The notes beneath the pieces are model-generated. The model worked only from the letters and a program-made list of their open reading frames with translations, had not been told where the DNA came from and did not search any database. DNA of 64,000 nt from Arthrobacter burdickii (GTDB taxonomy: Bacteria > Actinomycetota > Actinomycetes > Actinomycetales > Micrococcaceae), in the NCBI RefSeq assembly GCF_030433645.1, contig NZ_JAROCG010000001.1, positions 744,001 through 808,000 on the forward strand, given 5' to 3'. Positions 46,288 through 55,693 of the stretch are shown here, piece by piece. Every line of letters begins with the position of its first letter. Positions within the stretch are counted from its first letter, which is position 1. The position numbers and the translations under genes were made by a program.

Positions 46288-47382
46288 TCAGGCGGGAACG
46301 ACGGCGGCGCGCACCGAGAGCACGTCCGGCAGGTGGCTCGCCACTTCCCGGAAGGTGCGGCCCTCGTCGGCGCTCGCGTAGACGGTTCCCCCGCGTGTCC
46401 CGAAGTAGACGCCCGGGACCTCCGCCGTATCGACGCAGGCCGCGTCACGCAGCACGGCGTTGTAGTCGGCCCGCGGCAGTCCGGCGTCGCTGGCCTGCCA
46501 GGTTGCACCGGCGTCGTCCGTCCTGTGCACCATGAGGTGGCCGTCGGGTGGGATCCGCTCACCGTCGGCCTTCAGCGGGATGACCCAGGCGGTATTGCTA
46601 CGGTGCGGGTGGGTGAGCATCACGAAGCCGAAGTCGGCCGGCAAGCCCTCCGCGATGGACTGCCAGGAGTCGCCGCGGTCGTGGCTCGTGTACACGCCGT
46701 GGTGGTTCTGCGCGAACAGGCGGTCGGGGTCGACGGCGTCGCGGGCCACCTTGTGCACGCACTGGCCGAACTCCGGTGCAGGGTCCGGCATGAAATAGGC
46801 ACTGATGCCGTGGTTGCGGGGCTGCCAGGAACCCCCGCCGTCGTCGGACCGGTAGACGCCGCCCGTACTCATGGCGACGTGGACGGTGTCATCCGCGGGA
46901 CTCGGCAGGACAGTGTGTGCGGCTGCTCCGCCGAAACCGGCGCCCCACTCGCTGCGGTGCGGGTGGTCCCAGAGGCCGCGGTTCAGTTCGAACGTCTCCC
47001 CGTGGTCCGTGGACTTCCAGACGGAGATCGGCTGGCATCCCGCCCAGACCACTCCGGGCCGGTTCTCCGCATCGGGCTGGATCTGCCAGATCCGCTCGAG
47101 CGCGGCCCCGTCGTCCGCTCCGAAGCGGATGCTGCCCTCCTGAGGTTCCGCCCAGGTCTCCCCGAGGTCGTCCGAATGCGCGATGCAGGGACCGAAGTGC
47201 CAGGACATACGCCCGGCGAAGAGGCGGGTCCTGCCGCCGCGGGTGTCGATGCCGACGCTGGGAATCTCCTCCATGAGGAACTTCGGCTCCGACACCGTCC
47301 AGGTCTCCCGGTCGGTACTCGAAGCGAGCCACAGGCCCTTCTTCGTACCGATGGCGAGAAGGGTGGTTCCTGCTGCTGACAT
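46288..47382 (-). CDS. BNR/sortilin-type beta-propeller protein
   Basis: The 364-residue protein starts TTLLAIGTKKGLWLASSTDR and contains Asp-box repeats of the S-x-D-x-G-x-T/S-W type: HSDDLGETW, KSTDHGETF, RSDDGGGSW, TSHDRGDSW, RTDDAGATW and ASADEGRTF. These build a six- or seven-bladed propeller as in sialidases and sortilins. No signal peptide is present, so it is cytoplasmic. Sialidase catalytic residues are not evident. It pairs with the ThiS-like gene 17 bases downstream. Confidence 0.88.
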   Translation of the reverse strand: MSAAGTTLLAIGTKKGLWLASSTDRETWTVSEPKFLMEEIPSVGIDTRGGRTRLFAGRMSWHFGPCIAHSDDLGETWAEPQEGSIRFGADDGAALERIWQIQPDAENRPGVVWAGCQPISVWKSTDHGETFELNRGLWDHPHRSEWGAGFGGAAAHTVLPSPADDTVHVAMSTGGVYRSDDGGGSWQPRNHGISAYFMPDPAPEFGQCVHKVARDAVDPDRLFAQNHHGVYTSHDRGDSWQSIAEGLPADFGFVMLTHPHRSNTAWVIPLKADGERIPPDGHLMVHRTDDAGATWQASDAGLPRADYNAVLRDAACVDTAEVPGVYFGTRGGTVYASADEGRTFREVASHLPDVLSVRAAVVPA

Positions 47383-47580
47383 GGCTGCCCCCGTTGGCGT
47401 GTTCCGGTTTCCACCCCGGCCCGATGATGCAAATCACTTGGGACGATGCCACGCACCACCCGTTTTGTACAGGTGCCGCTACCCGCTTCTGTCCGCATCC
47501 ATGAAATCACCAGCGGAGCCTGCCACAGTTGGCGTATTCGATCGCTGGGGAGCGGATCATCCGTTCACCTGGAGGCACCG

Positions 47581-48015
47581 TTGCATCAGATCTTCCTAGG
47601 GAACGCCGCGCCCGCGCGGCCCTGTCCCGGTCCCGGCCACACCCCCGGCACCCGCCGGCACTGCGCCGGCAAGCATTGCGTCGAAGTCCGCTCCGGGCTG
47701 CTCGTGCTCTGGTGGGCTCCCGGCTCGCTGCTCACCGTCACCGACATCCTCGAGTCGTACGAGGGTATCCGCGAGCTGTCCGACGGCTACCTTTTGCCCC
47801 TGGTGATCCACCTGCAGGGCATGGTCGGGATCACGGCGAACGCCCGCACCGCGATGCTGGAGTGCGACCTCACCTCACGCGTGGCCTTCGTCGGCACGGG
47901 TCCCGTGGACCAGGTCATCGCCGCCTTCGTGGAGCAGTCCCTCTCGGAATCCCGCTATTTCGAAAGTCCCGCCAAGGCCGCGGCATGGGCACGCGAGGCC
48001 CGGAACGGGGACTAG
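47581..48015 (+). CDS. Small conserved-type protein, SpoIIAA/STAS-like size, unknown
   Basis: The frame is open from 47446, but TTG at 47581 has a ggagg site six bases before it and gives 144 residues. The protein has an alternating strand-helix pattern (VEVRSGLLVLWWAPGSLLT, LLPLVIHLQGMVGIT, RVAFVGTGPVDQVIAAFVEQ), with a C-terminal FESPAKAAAWARE. The last two parts resemble STAS-like proteins found in Arthrobacter relatives. I cannot name a function. A terminator hairpin follows at 48050. Confidence 0.65.
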   Translation: MHQIFLGNAAPARPCPGPGHTPGTRRHCAGKHCVEVRSGLLVLWWAPGSLLTVTDILESYEGIRELSDGYLLPLVIHLQGMVGITANARTAMLECDLTSRVAFVGTGPVDQVIAAFVEQSLSESRYFESPAKAAAWAREARNGD

Positions 48016-48049
48016 CGGGAAGGTTTCGTTCTTCTTCGGTCCAGATCGA

Positions 48050-48085
48050 AAGGAGGCGGGCCCCATTCCTGGTTCCCGCCTCCTT
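48050..48085. terminator. Terminator hairpin
   Basis: An 11-bp stem (48050-48060 with 48075-48085) around 14 bases lies 35 bases after the STAS-like gene. The remaining 210 bases up to the convergent lsr2 gene contain nothing I recognise. Confidence 0.7.
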
Positions 48086-48297
48086 CCCACTGAATTCCCC
48101 GTGTGGTGAATCGACTGCCTGCGTGGATCGACCGCCGTATTCCTCGACGTCGCACAATGTGCTGCGTCCGCCTGTGTCCCGGTCGATGTCCCGTTCGATT
48201 CCGGGACGCAGGCGGCGGCCATGGCTCCTATGCCGGGACCATTACCGGACATATCGTCCTAAAGGTCCGTCTGATAGGCCCGGAGGGGCCGCCGCGC

Positions 48298-48630
48298 TTA
48301 GCGGCTCTCGTTGTAGGCGTCGATGATCGACTGCGTGATGCGGCCGCGTGAACTCGGATTGAAGCCGTTCTCCTGGGCCCACTGGCGGATCTGCTGCGTG
48401 TCCTCGCGCTTCGACCGGGAGGAGGCTTTCGGGCTCGCTGCCGACTGTCGGCCGGAGCCCGCCTTGCGGCCCTTGTCCACATAGGCGGAGAGGGCGGAAC
48501 GCAGGGAATTTGCATTGTCCTGGGTGAGGTCGATTTCATAGTTCGTGCCGTCGAGTGCGAACCGCACTGTTTCCTGTGCCTCTTCACCACTGAGGTCGTC
48601 GACCAATTGCACCTGTACGCGCTGTGCCAT
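48298..48630 (-). CDS. lsr2: Lsr2-family nucleoid-associated protein
   Basis: The 110-residue protein has the N-terminal dimerisation domain (AQRVQVQLVDDLSGEEA and VRFALDGTNYEIDLTQDNA) and the C-terminal DNA-binding domain with WAQENGFNPSSRGRITQSI, whose RGR loop enters the minor groove. Lsr2 bridges DNA and silences AT-rich, often acquired, genes. ATG at 48630 is chosen over the GTG just before it because of an aggaga site at suitable spacing. It is a single-gene unit. Confidence 0.96.
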   Translation of the reverse strand: MAQRVQVQLVDDLSGEEAQETVRFALDGTNYEIDLTQDNANSLRSALSAYVDKGRKAGSGRQSAASPKASSRSKREDTQQIRQWAQENGFNPSSRGRITQSIIDAYNESR

Positions 48631-48813
48631 CACATTCTCCTGTGTCGTGCGAATGAATTCATCAGCCCCCGGTTCCCGACCTTATCCTGCAATCCCCGAA
48701 AAGTATCGGGATTTTCGTGAATGGGGACGACAAGGGTATTCCTGACGCCGCTCCGCCTGGAAATTCTCCGTGTTGTGACCTGCTGTCGCTGCCGCCGTCG
48801 TGCAGGCGTGACG

Positions 48814-49845
48814 CTAGTCCTCGAGGACCGTCTCGCGTTCGTCGATCACCAGTGGCAGTCCGAATGCCTCGAACATCTCCGGGTACAGGAAGTTGTGGTG
48901 GCCCACGATGCGCTCGCCATCCGTTTCGATGACCTGGATCGCGAACGGCTCCCACAGGCCGGGTTCGACGAGGTGGTAATTGGCGAAACCACCCGATCCG
49001 TTGATGGCCAGGGGGATGAGCCGCCCACCCTCGCAGACGCTGCCTTCGCCGAGGAACCAGGCACGCACATCGGCCGGACCACGGAGCCAGAGGTTGAAGG
49101 GCGGCATAGAGAGGACGACGTCGTCCCGCAGGAGCGAGACGAGTACCTCCATGTCGTAGGACTCGAAAGCACGCAGGTATTTGGCGAGCAGGTCCTTGTG
49201 CGCCGGGTCCTCGAGGGGCATGGGCGCGGTGGGCTCGTGGTGTGCCATCGTTTTGCGCGCACGCTGGAGTGCGCTGTTGATCGAGGCCGTGGTGACCTCG
49301 AGCAGGGCGGCGACCTCCGCCGCCGACCAGCGCAGCACCTCGCACAGGATCAGCGCGCTGCGCTGGAGTGGGGGCAGGTGCTGCAGGGCGGCGATGAAGG
49401 CCAGGCGGATGGTGTCGCGGGCCTCGGCGACGGCCGCCGGATCGCCCGACGGGTCGATGACGCGCTCGTCGGGGATCGGCTGCACGAACACGCCTTCGGT
49501 GAGGGGCGCCCCGAGCACGGCATCCGCGGTGCGGGTGGACGGACCGAGGTCCATCGGGCGCGCGCGGCGCTGCGGGCTGCGGAGCATGTCCACGCAGACG
49601 TTGTGCGCGATCCGGAAGAGCCAGGTGCGCAGGGAGGATTCGCCGGCGAACGAGTCGCGCCGTGACCAGGCCTTGATCATGGTCTCCTGCACGGCATCCT
49701 CGGCCTCGGACGCTTCACCGAGCATCCTGTAGCAGTACCCGGTCAACTCACGTCGGGAAGCTTCCAGGAGCCGTTCGAAGGGCTCCGTCTCCGCTTCCGT
49801 TCCGGGCAGGGTTCTTCGGGGCGGAGTGGCGGTCACGGGCTGCAT
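48814..49845 (-). CDS. ECF-type sigma factor with C-terminal SnoaL-like domain (SigX5/SigJ type)
   Basis: The 343-residue protein has sigma region 2 (LTGYCYRMLGEASEAEDAVQ and TWLFRIAHNVCVDML) and region 4 (HLPPLQRSALILCEVLRWSA and AEVAALLEVTTASINSALQR). An NTF2/SnoaL-like domain of about 120 residues follows (LRAFESYDMEVLVSLLRDDV). No anti-sigma gene is adjacent; in this family the fused domain takes over control. It is divergent from a RibD-C-like reductase gene across 131 bases, which may be a target. A weak hairpin (48691-48713) lies beyond its stop. Confidence 0.93.
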   Translation of the reverse strand: MQPVTATPPRRTLPGTEAETEPFERLLEASRRELTGYCYRMLGEASEAEDAVQETMIKAWSRRDSFAGESSLRTWLFRIAHNVCVDMLRSPQRRARPMDLGPSTRTADAVLGAPLTEGVFVQPIPDERVIDPSGDPAAVAEARDTIRLAFIAALQHLPPLQRSALILCEVLRWSAAEVAALLEVTTASINSALQRARKTMAHHEPTAPMPLEDPAHKDLLAKYLRAFESYDMEVLVSLLRDDVVLSMPPFNLWLRGPADVRAWFLGEGSVCEGGRLIPLAINGSGGFANYHLVEPGLWEPFAIQVIETDGERIVGHHNFLYPEMFEAFGLPLVIDERETVLED

Positions 49846-49976
49846 GCATCGAGCGTAGCGATGGCCGTCCCGGGGCGGGAGGAGGCGGCCCGAAAATTTC
49901 TTCCTCCGCCGATGATTGAACCGACCCCGCTCCGTCTATTGTGTGGAAAGCCGCCAACCGATACCGGGAGCACCCC

Positions 49977-50534
49977 ATGCGCAAACTCACAGCAGGCCTC
50001 TTCTCCTCCGTCGACGGAGTCGTCGAATCACCACACCTCTGGCAGTTCGACAGCTTCGACCCGGAACTCGGCGCAGGAATGGGGGCGATGATCAGCCGGG
50101 TGGATACCGTTCTGCTGGGCCGCCACGGGTACGAGGAGTGGTCCGGCTACTGGCCCTCCGCCGAGTCCGCCGACCCCTTCGGCAGCTTCATCAACCCGGT
50201 ACGGAAGTTCGTGGCCTCGCGTACGCTCAGCGGGGATCTGGGCTGGACCAACGCGTCCCTCATGGACGCACCGCTCGAGGAGTTCGTCCGAACACTGAAG
50301 CAGACCGACGGCGGGGACATCGCGATCTGTGCCAGCATCTCGCTGGTGCGCCAGCTCCTGTTCGCCGGGCTGCTGGACTCACTCCTCCTGATGATCCACC
50401 CGGTGGTCGCGGGTTCGGGACGCCACCTCTTCGCGCCCACGGATCCGGTGACACGGCTGGAACTGCAGGAGACGACCATCACGAGCAAGGGCAACGTCCT
50501 GGCGTCCTACGGACTCCGCGCCGAAGAGGGCTGA
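49977..50534 (+). CDS. Dihydrofolate reductase-family protein (RibD C-terminal type)
   Basis: The 185-residue protein begins MRKLTAGLFSSVDGVVESP and shows VDTVLLGRHGYEEWSGYWPS, GGDIAICASISLVRQLLFAG and LLMIHPVVAGSGRHLF. These are typical of the RibD_C (YyaP/YwjB) proteins, which have a DHFR-like NADPH fold. The true substrate is unknown; they are not folate enzymes in known cases. ATG at 49977 follows gggagcacccc. It is divergent from the SigX5-like gene and 17 bases before the DUF4031-HD gene. Confidence 0.9.
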   Translation: MRKLTAGLFSSVDGVVESPHLWQFDSFDPELGAGMGAMISRVDTVLLGRHGYEEWSGYWPSAESADPFGSFINPVRKFVASRTLSGDLGWTNASLMDAPLEEFVRTLKQTDGGDIAICASISLVRQLLFAGLLDSLLLMIHPVVAGSGRHLFAPTDPVTRLELQETTITSKGNVLASYGLRAEEG

Positions 50535-50551
50535 ACCCTAGACTGCCGGTT

Positions 50552-51439
50552 ATGGCTGTCCTCATCGATCCGCCGTCCTGGCCGGCACACGGAACCGTGT
50601 TCTCCCACCTGGTGTCGACGTCGTCACTCGAGGAGCTCCACGCCTTCGCGGCGGCTGCGGGGATCCCGCACAGGGCCTTCGACGAGGACCATTACGACGT
50701 GCCGGCCCGGCGGTACCGGGAACTGGTGGAGCAGGGCGCCCTCGAGGTGAGCGGGACCGAGCTGGTACGGGCCCTGATCGCCAGCGGCCTCCGGGTCCCT
50801 GCCCGACGCCGGGGACCGAAACTCCGGGCGGCCCTCCTGTCGCGGTGGGCGTCGATCCTGCCCACGGATCCCGACCTGGCCGGAGAGCTGCTGGACCGGT
50901 GGAGCGAGCCCCACCGGAGGTACCACACCCCGGTGCACCTGCTTGCCGTCCTGGAAGCCCTGGACCAGCTCTTCGAGCCCACGGACGAGCCGCAGCGGAT
51001 GCCCGTCCTCCTCTCCGCCTGGTTCCACGACGCCGTCTACGAGGGTGCGGCCGGGAAGGACGAACAGGCCTCCGCGGCGCTCGCCGTCGAGCGATTGACG
51101 GGCCGCGTGGACGGCGCCGTGGTGCGGGAGGTCGAGCGCCTGGTGCTCCTCACGGTGGGCCACGATCCTCGGGCGGAGGACAGGGCGGGGCAGCTCCTGT
51201 GCGACGCCGACCTCTCGGTTCTCGGCGGATCGCCCGAGGACTACGCGCGCTACGCGGCAGTGGTGCGGGCGGAATATTCGCATATTCCAGATGAAGCATT
51301 CATCGCCGGCCGGCGAAGTGTCCTGCAGCGGCTGCTCGCGCTCGACCCGCTGTACCGCACGGGGCGGGGGCAGTCACTCTGGGCGGAGCGGGCCGGCACC
51401 AACATGGCGCGGGAACTCGCCTCGCTCGCCCGGCCCTGA
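50552..51439 (+). CDS. DUF4031 and HD-domain fusion protein
   Basis: The frame is open far upstream, but ATG at 50552 starts the DUF4031 motif AVLIDPPSWPAHGTVFSHLV. The 295-residue protein has DUF4031 (about 1-90, ending SGLRVPARRRG) and an HD-type metal-dependent phosphohydrolase-like domain (about 95-295). The latter shows the metal motifs RRYHTPVHLLAVLEAL, LSAWFHDAVYEG (His-Asp pair) and LLCDADLSVLGG. The HD part is the kind annotated as predicted phosphohydrolase. DUF4031 is usually a separate small protein. The function of either part is unknown. Confidence 0.85.
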   Translation: MAVLIDPPSWPAHGTVFSHLVSTSSLEELHAFAAAAGIPHRAFDEDHYDVPARRYRELVEQGALEVSGTELVRALIASGLRVPARRRGPKLRAALLSRWASILPTDPDLAGELLDRWSEPHRRYHTPVHLLAVLEALDQLFEPTDEPQRMPVLLSAWFHDAVYEGAAGKDEQASAALAVERLTGRVDGAVVREVERLVLLTVGHDPRAEDRAGQLLCDADLSVLGGSPEDYARYAAVVRAEYSHIPDEAFIAGRRSVLQRLLALDPLYRTGRGQSLWAERAGTNMARELASLARP

Positions 51440-51450
51440 CCTGGAGGGTC

Positions 51451-51524
51451 GGTGTGGCAGGCTTCCAACGTCGTACCTGCCACACCCGTCCGGGTCCTAC
51501 CGTCCCACGGTAGGACCCGGACGG
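51451..51524. terminator. Two tandem hairpins between convergent genes
   Basis: An 11-bp stem (51451-51461 with 51476-51486) abuts an 18-bp stem with a 3-base loop (51486-51503 with 51507-51524). The second ends directly at the stop codon of the minus-strand dehydratase gene. Together they end both convergent transcripts. Confidence 0.88.
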
Positions 51525-52706
51525 TCACTTCCGGCCGAACTCCACGGAGTCCGTCACCCAGGCGTGGGCCTGGTCGGAGAGGGTGAATCCCAGGCCGGGC
51601 CGGTTGGGGACGATCATCCGTCCCTGGCGGGTCTCGAGGCGTTCGTTGAACAGGGGATTGAGCCACTCGAAGTGCTCGACCCAGGGTTCCCTCGGATAGG
51701 CGGCCGCCAGGTGCAGGTGGATCTCCATGGCGAAGTGGGGAGCAAGCTGCAGTCCCGCCTGGTCGGCCAGTGCGGCCAGGCGCAGGAAGGGGGTGATGCC
51801 TCCGATCCGCGGTGCGTCGGGCTGGATGATGTCGACGGACCGATGGGTGATGAGGTCGATGTGTTCGCTGACGCTCGACAGCATCTCGCCCGTCGCGATG
51901 GAGGTGTCCAGCGCCTGCGCGAGCTGGGCGTGCCCTTCGGCGTCGTAGGCATCGAGGGGTTCCTCGATCCATACGAGGTCGAACTGCTCCAGCGTGCGGC
52001 CCATCCGCATGGCCGTGGGCCGGTCCCATTGCTGGTTGGCGTCCACCATGAAGGGGACGCCCTCGCCCAGGTGCTCCCGGACAGCGGCGACCCGCGCCAG
52101 GTCGACGCGGGAATCGGGATGGCCCACCTTGATCTTGATGCCGCCGATTCCGTCGGCGAGCGACCGGGTGGCGCGGTCCTTCACTTCCTCGATGGACGCC
52201 TGGAGGAACCCACCGGACGTGTTGTAGGTCTGCACGGAATCGCGGTACGAGCCCAGCAACTTCGCCAGGGGAAGGCCCGCCCGCTTGGCCTTCAGGTCGT
52301 AAAGGGCGATATCCAGCGCTGCGATGGCCTGCGTCGCCACCCCACTGCGTCCCACCGACGCGCCGGCCCACAGCAGCTTCTGGTACACGCGCCCGATGTC
52401 ATTGGGGTCCTCGCCCAGCAGGTTGTCGGCGATCTCCCGTGCGTGCGCATACTGCGCCGGCCCGCCCGCGCGCTTCGAGTAACTGAACCCGATCCCGGAG
52501 TGGCCGTCGTCCGTGGTGATCTCCGCGAAGAGGAAGACGATCTCGGTCATCGGCCGCTGCCTGCCGGTCAGCACCTTCGCGTCACTGATGGGCGTGGCCA
52601 GCGGAAGCGTCAGGGTCGACAGCTTGACGTGGCGGATCCGATCGATCGCCGCGTCGATGCCGGTCGACGTGGCCACCGGGCTGGTCAGGGTGGTACTGGA
52701 ATTCAT
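51525..52706 (-). CDS. Enolase-superfamily sugar-acid dehydratase (mandelate racemase group, galactarate/talarate type)
   Basis: The frame runs far upstream, but ATG at 52706 (after ggatctccc) gives 393 residues. Motifs are the mandelate-racemase type: GGIKIKVGHPDSRVD (Lys-x-Lys acid/base pair), MVDANQQWD, VWIEEPLDAYD, IATGEM and the His base in LAPHFAMEIHLHLAA. The TSGGFL loop and that last motif resemble L-talarate/galactarate dehydratase. It probably dehydrates a second aldarate to the same product as GudD. It is the last gene of the aldarate operon, 38 bases after gudD. Confidence 0.85.
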   Translation of the reverse strand: MNSSTTLTSPVATSTGIDAAIDRIRHVKLSTLTLPLATPISDAKVLTGRQRPMTEIVFLFAEITTDDGHSGIGFSYSKRAGGPAQYAHAREIADNLLGEDPNDIGRVYQKLLWAGASVGRSGVATQAIAALDIALYDLKAKRAGLPLAKLLGSYRDSVQTYNTSGGFLQASIEEVKDRATRSLADGIGGIKIKVGHPDSRVDLARVAAVREHLGEGVPFMVDANQQWDRPTAMRMGRTLEQFDLVWIEEPLDAYDAEGHAQLAQALDTSIATGEMLSSVSEHIDLITHRSVDIIQPDAPRIGGITPFLRLAALADQAGLQLAPHFAMEIHLHLAAAYPREPWVEHFEWLNPLFNERLETRQGRMIVPNRPGLGFTLSDQAHAWVTDSVEFGRK

Positions 52707-52744
52707 GGGAGATCCTTCGTCTGGGGTCGGGAGGTCAGGGTCGG

Positions 52745-54076
52745 TCACCGGACGAGGCAGGGCCTCTTCGGGTCGAAGGTCCAGTCCGGCACGAGGTACT
52801 GCATGGCCGCAGCGTCGTCGCGGGAACCGAGGCCGTGTTCCAGGTACAGCTCGTGTGCCGCCTGGAGCGCGTCGCGATCCAGGTCGATGCCGAGGCCCGG
52901 ACGCTGCGGGACTGTGATGAACCCGCCCTCGATCGGAAGGGGTTCCCGTGTGAGGGGTTGCCCGTCCTGCCAGATCCAGTGCGTATCCAGTGCCGTGATG
53001 TTCCCCGGCGCAGCCGCTCCCACATGCGTGAACATGGCAAGGGAGATGTCGAAGTGGTTGTTGGAGTGGGACCCCCAGGTGAGGCCGAAGTCGTTGCAGA
53101 GCTGCGCCACGCGGACAGAGCCCTGCATCGTCCAGAAGTGCGGGTCGGCGAGGGGGATGTCCACCGCGTTGGAGCGGATGGCGTGTGCCATCTGGCGCCA
53201 GTCGGTGGCGACCATGTTGGTCGCTGTGGGGAGCCCCGTGGCGCGCCTGAACTCGGCCATGGTCTCCCTGCCCGAAAATCCTCCTTCCGCGCCGCAGGGA
53301 TCCTCGGCGTAGGCGAGGACACCGTGGAGTCCCGAGCACAGCTCGATGGCGTCCTTGAGGAGCCAGCCACCATTCGGGTCGAGCGTGATCCGGGCTTCCG
53401 GGAAGCGGGCAGCCAGGGCCTTGACGGCCTCTACCTCTTCCGCGCCCGGGAGCACCCCGCCCTTGAGCTTGAAGTCCTGGAACCCGTACCTCTCCTGGGC
53501 GGCTTCCGCGAGGGCGACGATGGCCTCCGGGGTCATGGCTTCGTCCCGGCGGAGGCGTCCCCAGGCGTCCGACGTGTCATCGCCGCTGAGGTAGGGCAGA
53601 TCCGTGCTGGTGCGGTCGCCGACATAGAAGAGGTAGCCGAGCATCTGGACACGATCGCGCTGCTGCCCTTCGCCCAGGAGCTCCGCGACGGGGACCTCGA
53701 GGTGCTGGCCCATCAGGTCCAGGAGCGCCGATTCGATGGCGGTCACCGCGTGGATCGTCGTACGGAGGTCGAACGTCTGGGCGCCCCGGCCGCCGGCGTC
53801 GCGATCGGCGAAGCGCTCGGACACCTGCCGCAGCAGCTGGCGGTAGAGCGCGATGGGCCGGCCGACCAGCAGGTCACCGGCTTCCTCGATCGTCGAGCGG
53901 ATGGCTTCGCCCCCGGGGACCTCGCCCAGGCCGGTGCGGCCCGCCGAGTCGGTGATGATGGCGATGTTGCGGGTGAAGTAGGGCCCGTGGGCTCCACTGA
54001 GGTTCAGCAGCATGCTGTCGTGCCCGGCGACAGGGACGACTTCGACGGAGGCGACGGTCGGGGTTGCTGAGGTCAT
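52745..54076 (-). CDS. gudD: Glucarate dehydratase
   Basis: ATG at 54076 overlaps the semialdehyde dehydrogenase stop by four bases; the frame extends further upstream only by chance. The 443-residue protein matches Gud[37 protein letters not shown] (Lys-x-Lys), [34 protein letters not shown] and [15 protein letters not shown] with the catalytic His. It dehydrates D-glucarate (or L-idarate) to 5-dehydro-4-deoxyglucarate, the KdgD substrate made in the same operon. Confidence 0.95.
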   Translation of the reverse strand: MTSATPTVASVEVVPVAGHDSMLLNLSGAHGPYFTRNIAIITDSAGRTGLGEVPGGEAIRSTIEEAGDLLVGRPIALYRQLLRQVSERFADRDAGGRGAQTFDLRTTIHAVTAIESALLDLMGQHLEVPVAELLGEGQQRDRVQMLGYLFYVGDRTSTDLPYLSGDDTSDAWGRLRRDEAMTPEAIVALAEAAQERYGFQDFKLKGGVLPGAEEVEAVKALAARFPEARITLDPNGGWLLKDAIELCSGLHGVLAYAEDPCGAEGGFSGRETMAEFRRATGLPTATNMVATDWRQMAHAIRSNAVDIPLADPHFWTMQGSVRVAQLCNDFGLTWGSHSNNHFDISLAMFTHVGAAAPGNITALDTHWIWQDGQPLTREPLPIEGGFITVPQRPGLGIDLDRDALQAAHELYLEHGLGSRDDAAAMQYLVPDWTFDPKRPCLVR

Positions 54077-55683
54077 CGTCCGGTCTCCGCATTCACGACG
54101 GTTCCATTCACACGGCGGTTGAGCTTCCACGGATTGGCGTCCTGCAGCGGCGCCGGGAGCAGCTCGTCGGGGATGTTCTGGTAGCTGACCGGTCGCTGGA
54201 ACCGCAGGATGGCCAGTGATCCCACAGAGGTGGAGCGGGAGTCCGAGGTGGCAGGGTAGGGGCCGCCGTGGACCATGGCGTGGCCGACTTCTACGCCGGT
54301 CGGCCAGCTGTTGAACAGGATCCGCCCGACCCGTCGCTCCAGGACCGGCAGCAGGGGAGCGATGTCCGCAGTATCCGCCGAGGTCGCGTGGATGGTCGCT
54401 GTGAGCTGACCCTCCAGGGCCTCGGCGGCGGCGAGGAGTTCGTCCTCGCCGGTGTAGCGGATGAAGACCCCCGCAGCTCCGAAGACTTCTTCCTGAAGGC
54501 CGGCGTTGTCCCGGAAGGTGTCCGTGGTGGTGGTGAAGAGCACGGCGCCGGGGGCGTTCTTCGTGGGGCCGGGCCGGCCTTCCGCGACGACGTCGACGTC
54601 GGATTCGCCGCGCAGCTTCGCCACTCCCGCCGCGCATGCCTCGGCGATGCCACGGGTGAGCATGGTGGAGCCCTGAGTCTCCCGGAGCGCGTCGGAGGCA
54701 GCCGCGACGAACCGGTCTCCCTGGCCGCCGGCGGGCACGAAGACCAGTCCGGGGTTGGTGCAGAACTGTCCTGCGCCCATCGTCAGTGATCCGACGAGGC
54801 CGGAGGCGAGGGCGTCGACGTCGTCGCTGATGGCCCCCGGGAAGACGAAGACCGGGTTGATCGAGGACATCTCCGCGTACACGGGGATCGGTTCCGGCCG
54901 GGCCGCGGCGGTTGCCATGATGGCGGTGCCGCCGCTGCGGGAGCCCGTGAATCCCACGGCCTTGATGTGCGGGTCGGCCACGAGGGCCTGTCCGATGGAC
55001 GTGCCGGCGCCGAACACCAGGGAGAAGACCCCGGCCGGCAGCCCGGATTCCTCGACTGCCCGCGTGATGGCGTGGCCGACGAGTTCGGCGGTGCCGGGGT
55101 GCGCGTTGTGGGCCTTGACGATGACGGGGCAGCCGGCAGCGAGGGCCGACGCCGTATCGCCTCCGCCGGTGGAGAACGCGAGGGGGAAGTTGCTGGCGCC
55201 GAAGACCGCGACAGGGCCGAGGGCGATGTGGCGCTGGCGGATGTCCAGGCGGGGCAGGGGAGCGCGGTCGGGGAGTGCGGGGTCGATGCGGGCCTGCACG
55301 TGATCACCCTGGCGGACGACGTCGGCGAAGAGGCGCATCTGCCCCACGGTGCGGGCGCGTTCGCCGTCGATGCGTGCGGCGGGCAGGCCGGTCTCGCGGA
55401 CGGCCCGCTCAGTCAGTTCGGCACCGAGGGCGTCGATGTTGTCGGCGATGCGCTCGAGGAAAGCGGCACGTTCGGCGGGTGTCGTGGCCCGGTACGTGTC
55501 GAAGGCAGCCGCTGCTGCGGCGGTGGCCTCGGCGAGCTGGACGCCGTCGATCAGGGTGACGACCGGTTCGATCTTCTCGTTCGTGGCCGGGTCGATGGCG
55601 TACGCGGTGCCGGCGGATCCTTCGACGGCGCGGCCGGCGATGAGTGACCGGCCGGTGATGGTCGTGCTGAAAGTGGTGGTCAT
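54073..55683 (-). CDS. 2,5-dioxovalerate (2-oxoglutarate semialdehyde) dehydrogenase
   Basis: The 536-residue aldehyde dehydrogenase has [50 protein letters not shown], the general base Glu in [12 protein letters not shown] and the catalytic Cys308 in [11 protein letters not shown]. This form is typical of 2-oxoglutarate semialdehyde dehydrogenases of aldarate and pentose pathways. It oxidises the KdgD product to 2-oxoglutarate with NAD(P)+. It lies between kdgD (10 bases upstream) and gudD (overlap of four bases). Confidence 0.93.
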   Translation of the reverse strand: MTTTFSTTITGRSLIAGRAVEGSAGTAYAIDPATNEKIEPVVTLIDGVQLAEATAAAAAAFDTYRATTPAERAAFLERIADNIDALGAELTERAVRETGLPAARIDGERARTVGQMRLFADVVRQGDHVQARIDPALPDRAPLPRLDIRQRHIALGPVAVFGASNFPLAFSTGGGDTASALAAGCPVIVKAHNAHPGTAELVGHAITRAVEESGLPAGVFSLVFGAGTSIGQALVADPHIKAVGFTGSRSGGTAIMATAAARPEPIPVYAEMSSINPVFVFPGAISDDVDALASGLVGSLTMGAGQFCTNPGLVFVPAGGQGDRFVAAASDALRETQGSTMLTRGIAEACAAGVAKLRGESDVDVVAEGRPGPTKNAPGAVLFTTTTDTFRDNAGLQEEVFGAAGVFIRYTGEDELLAAAEALEGQLTATIHATSADTADIAPLLPVLERRVGRILFNSWPTGVEVGHAMVHGGPYPATSDSRSTSVGSLAILRFQRPVSYQNIPDELLPAPLQDANPWKLNRRVNGTVVNAETGR

Positions 55684-55693
55684 ATCGGGACTC

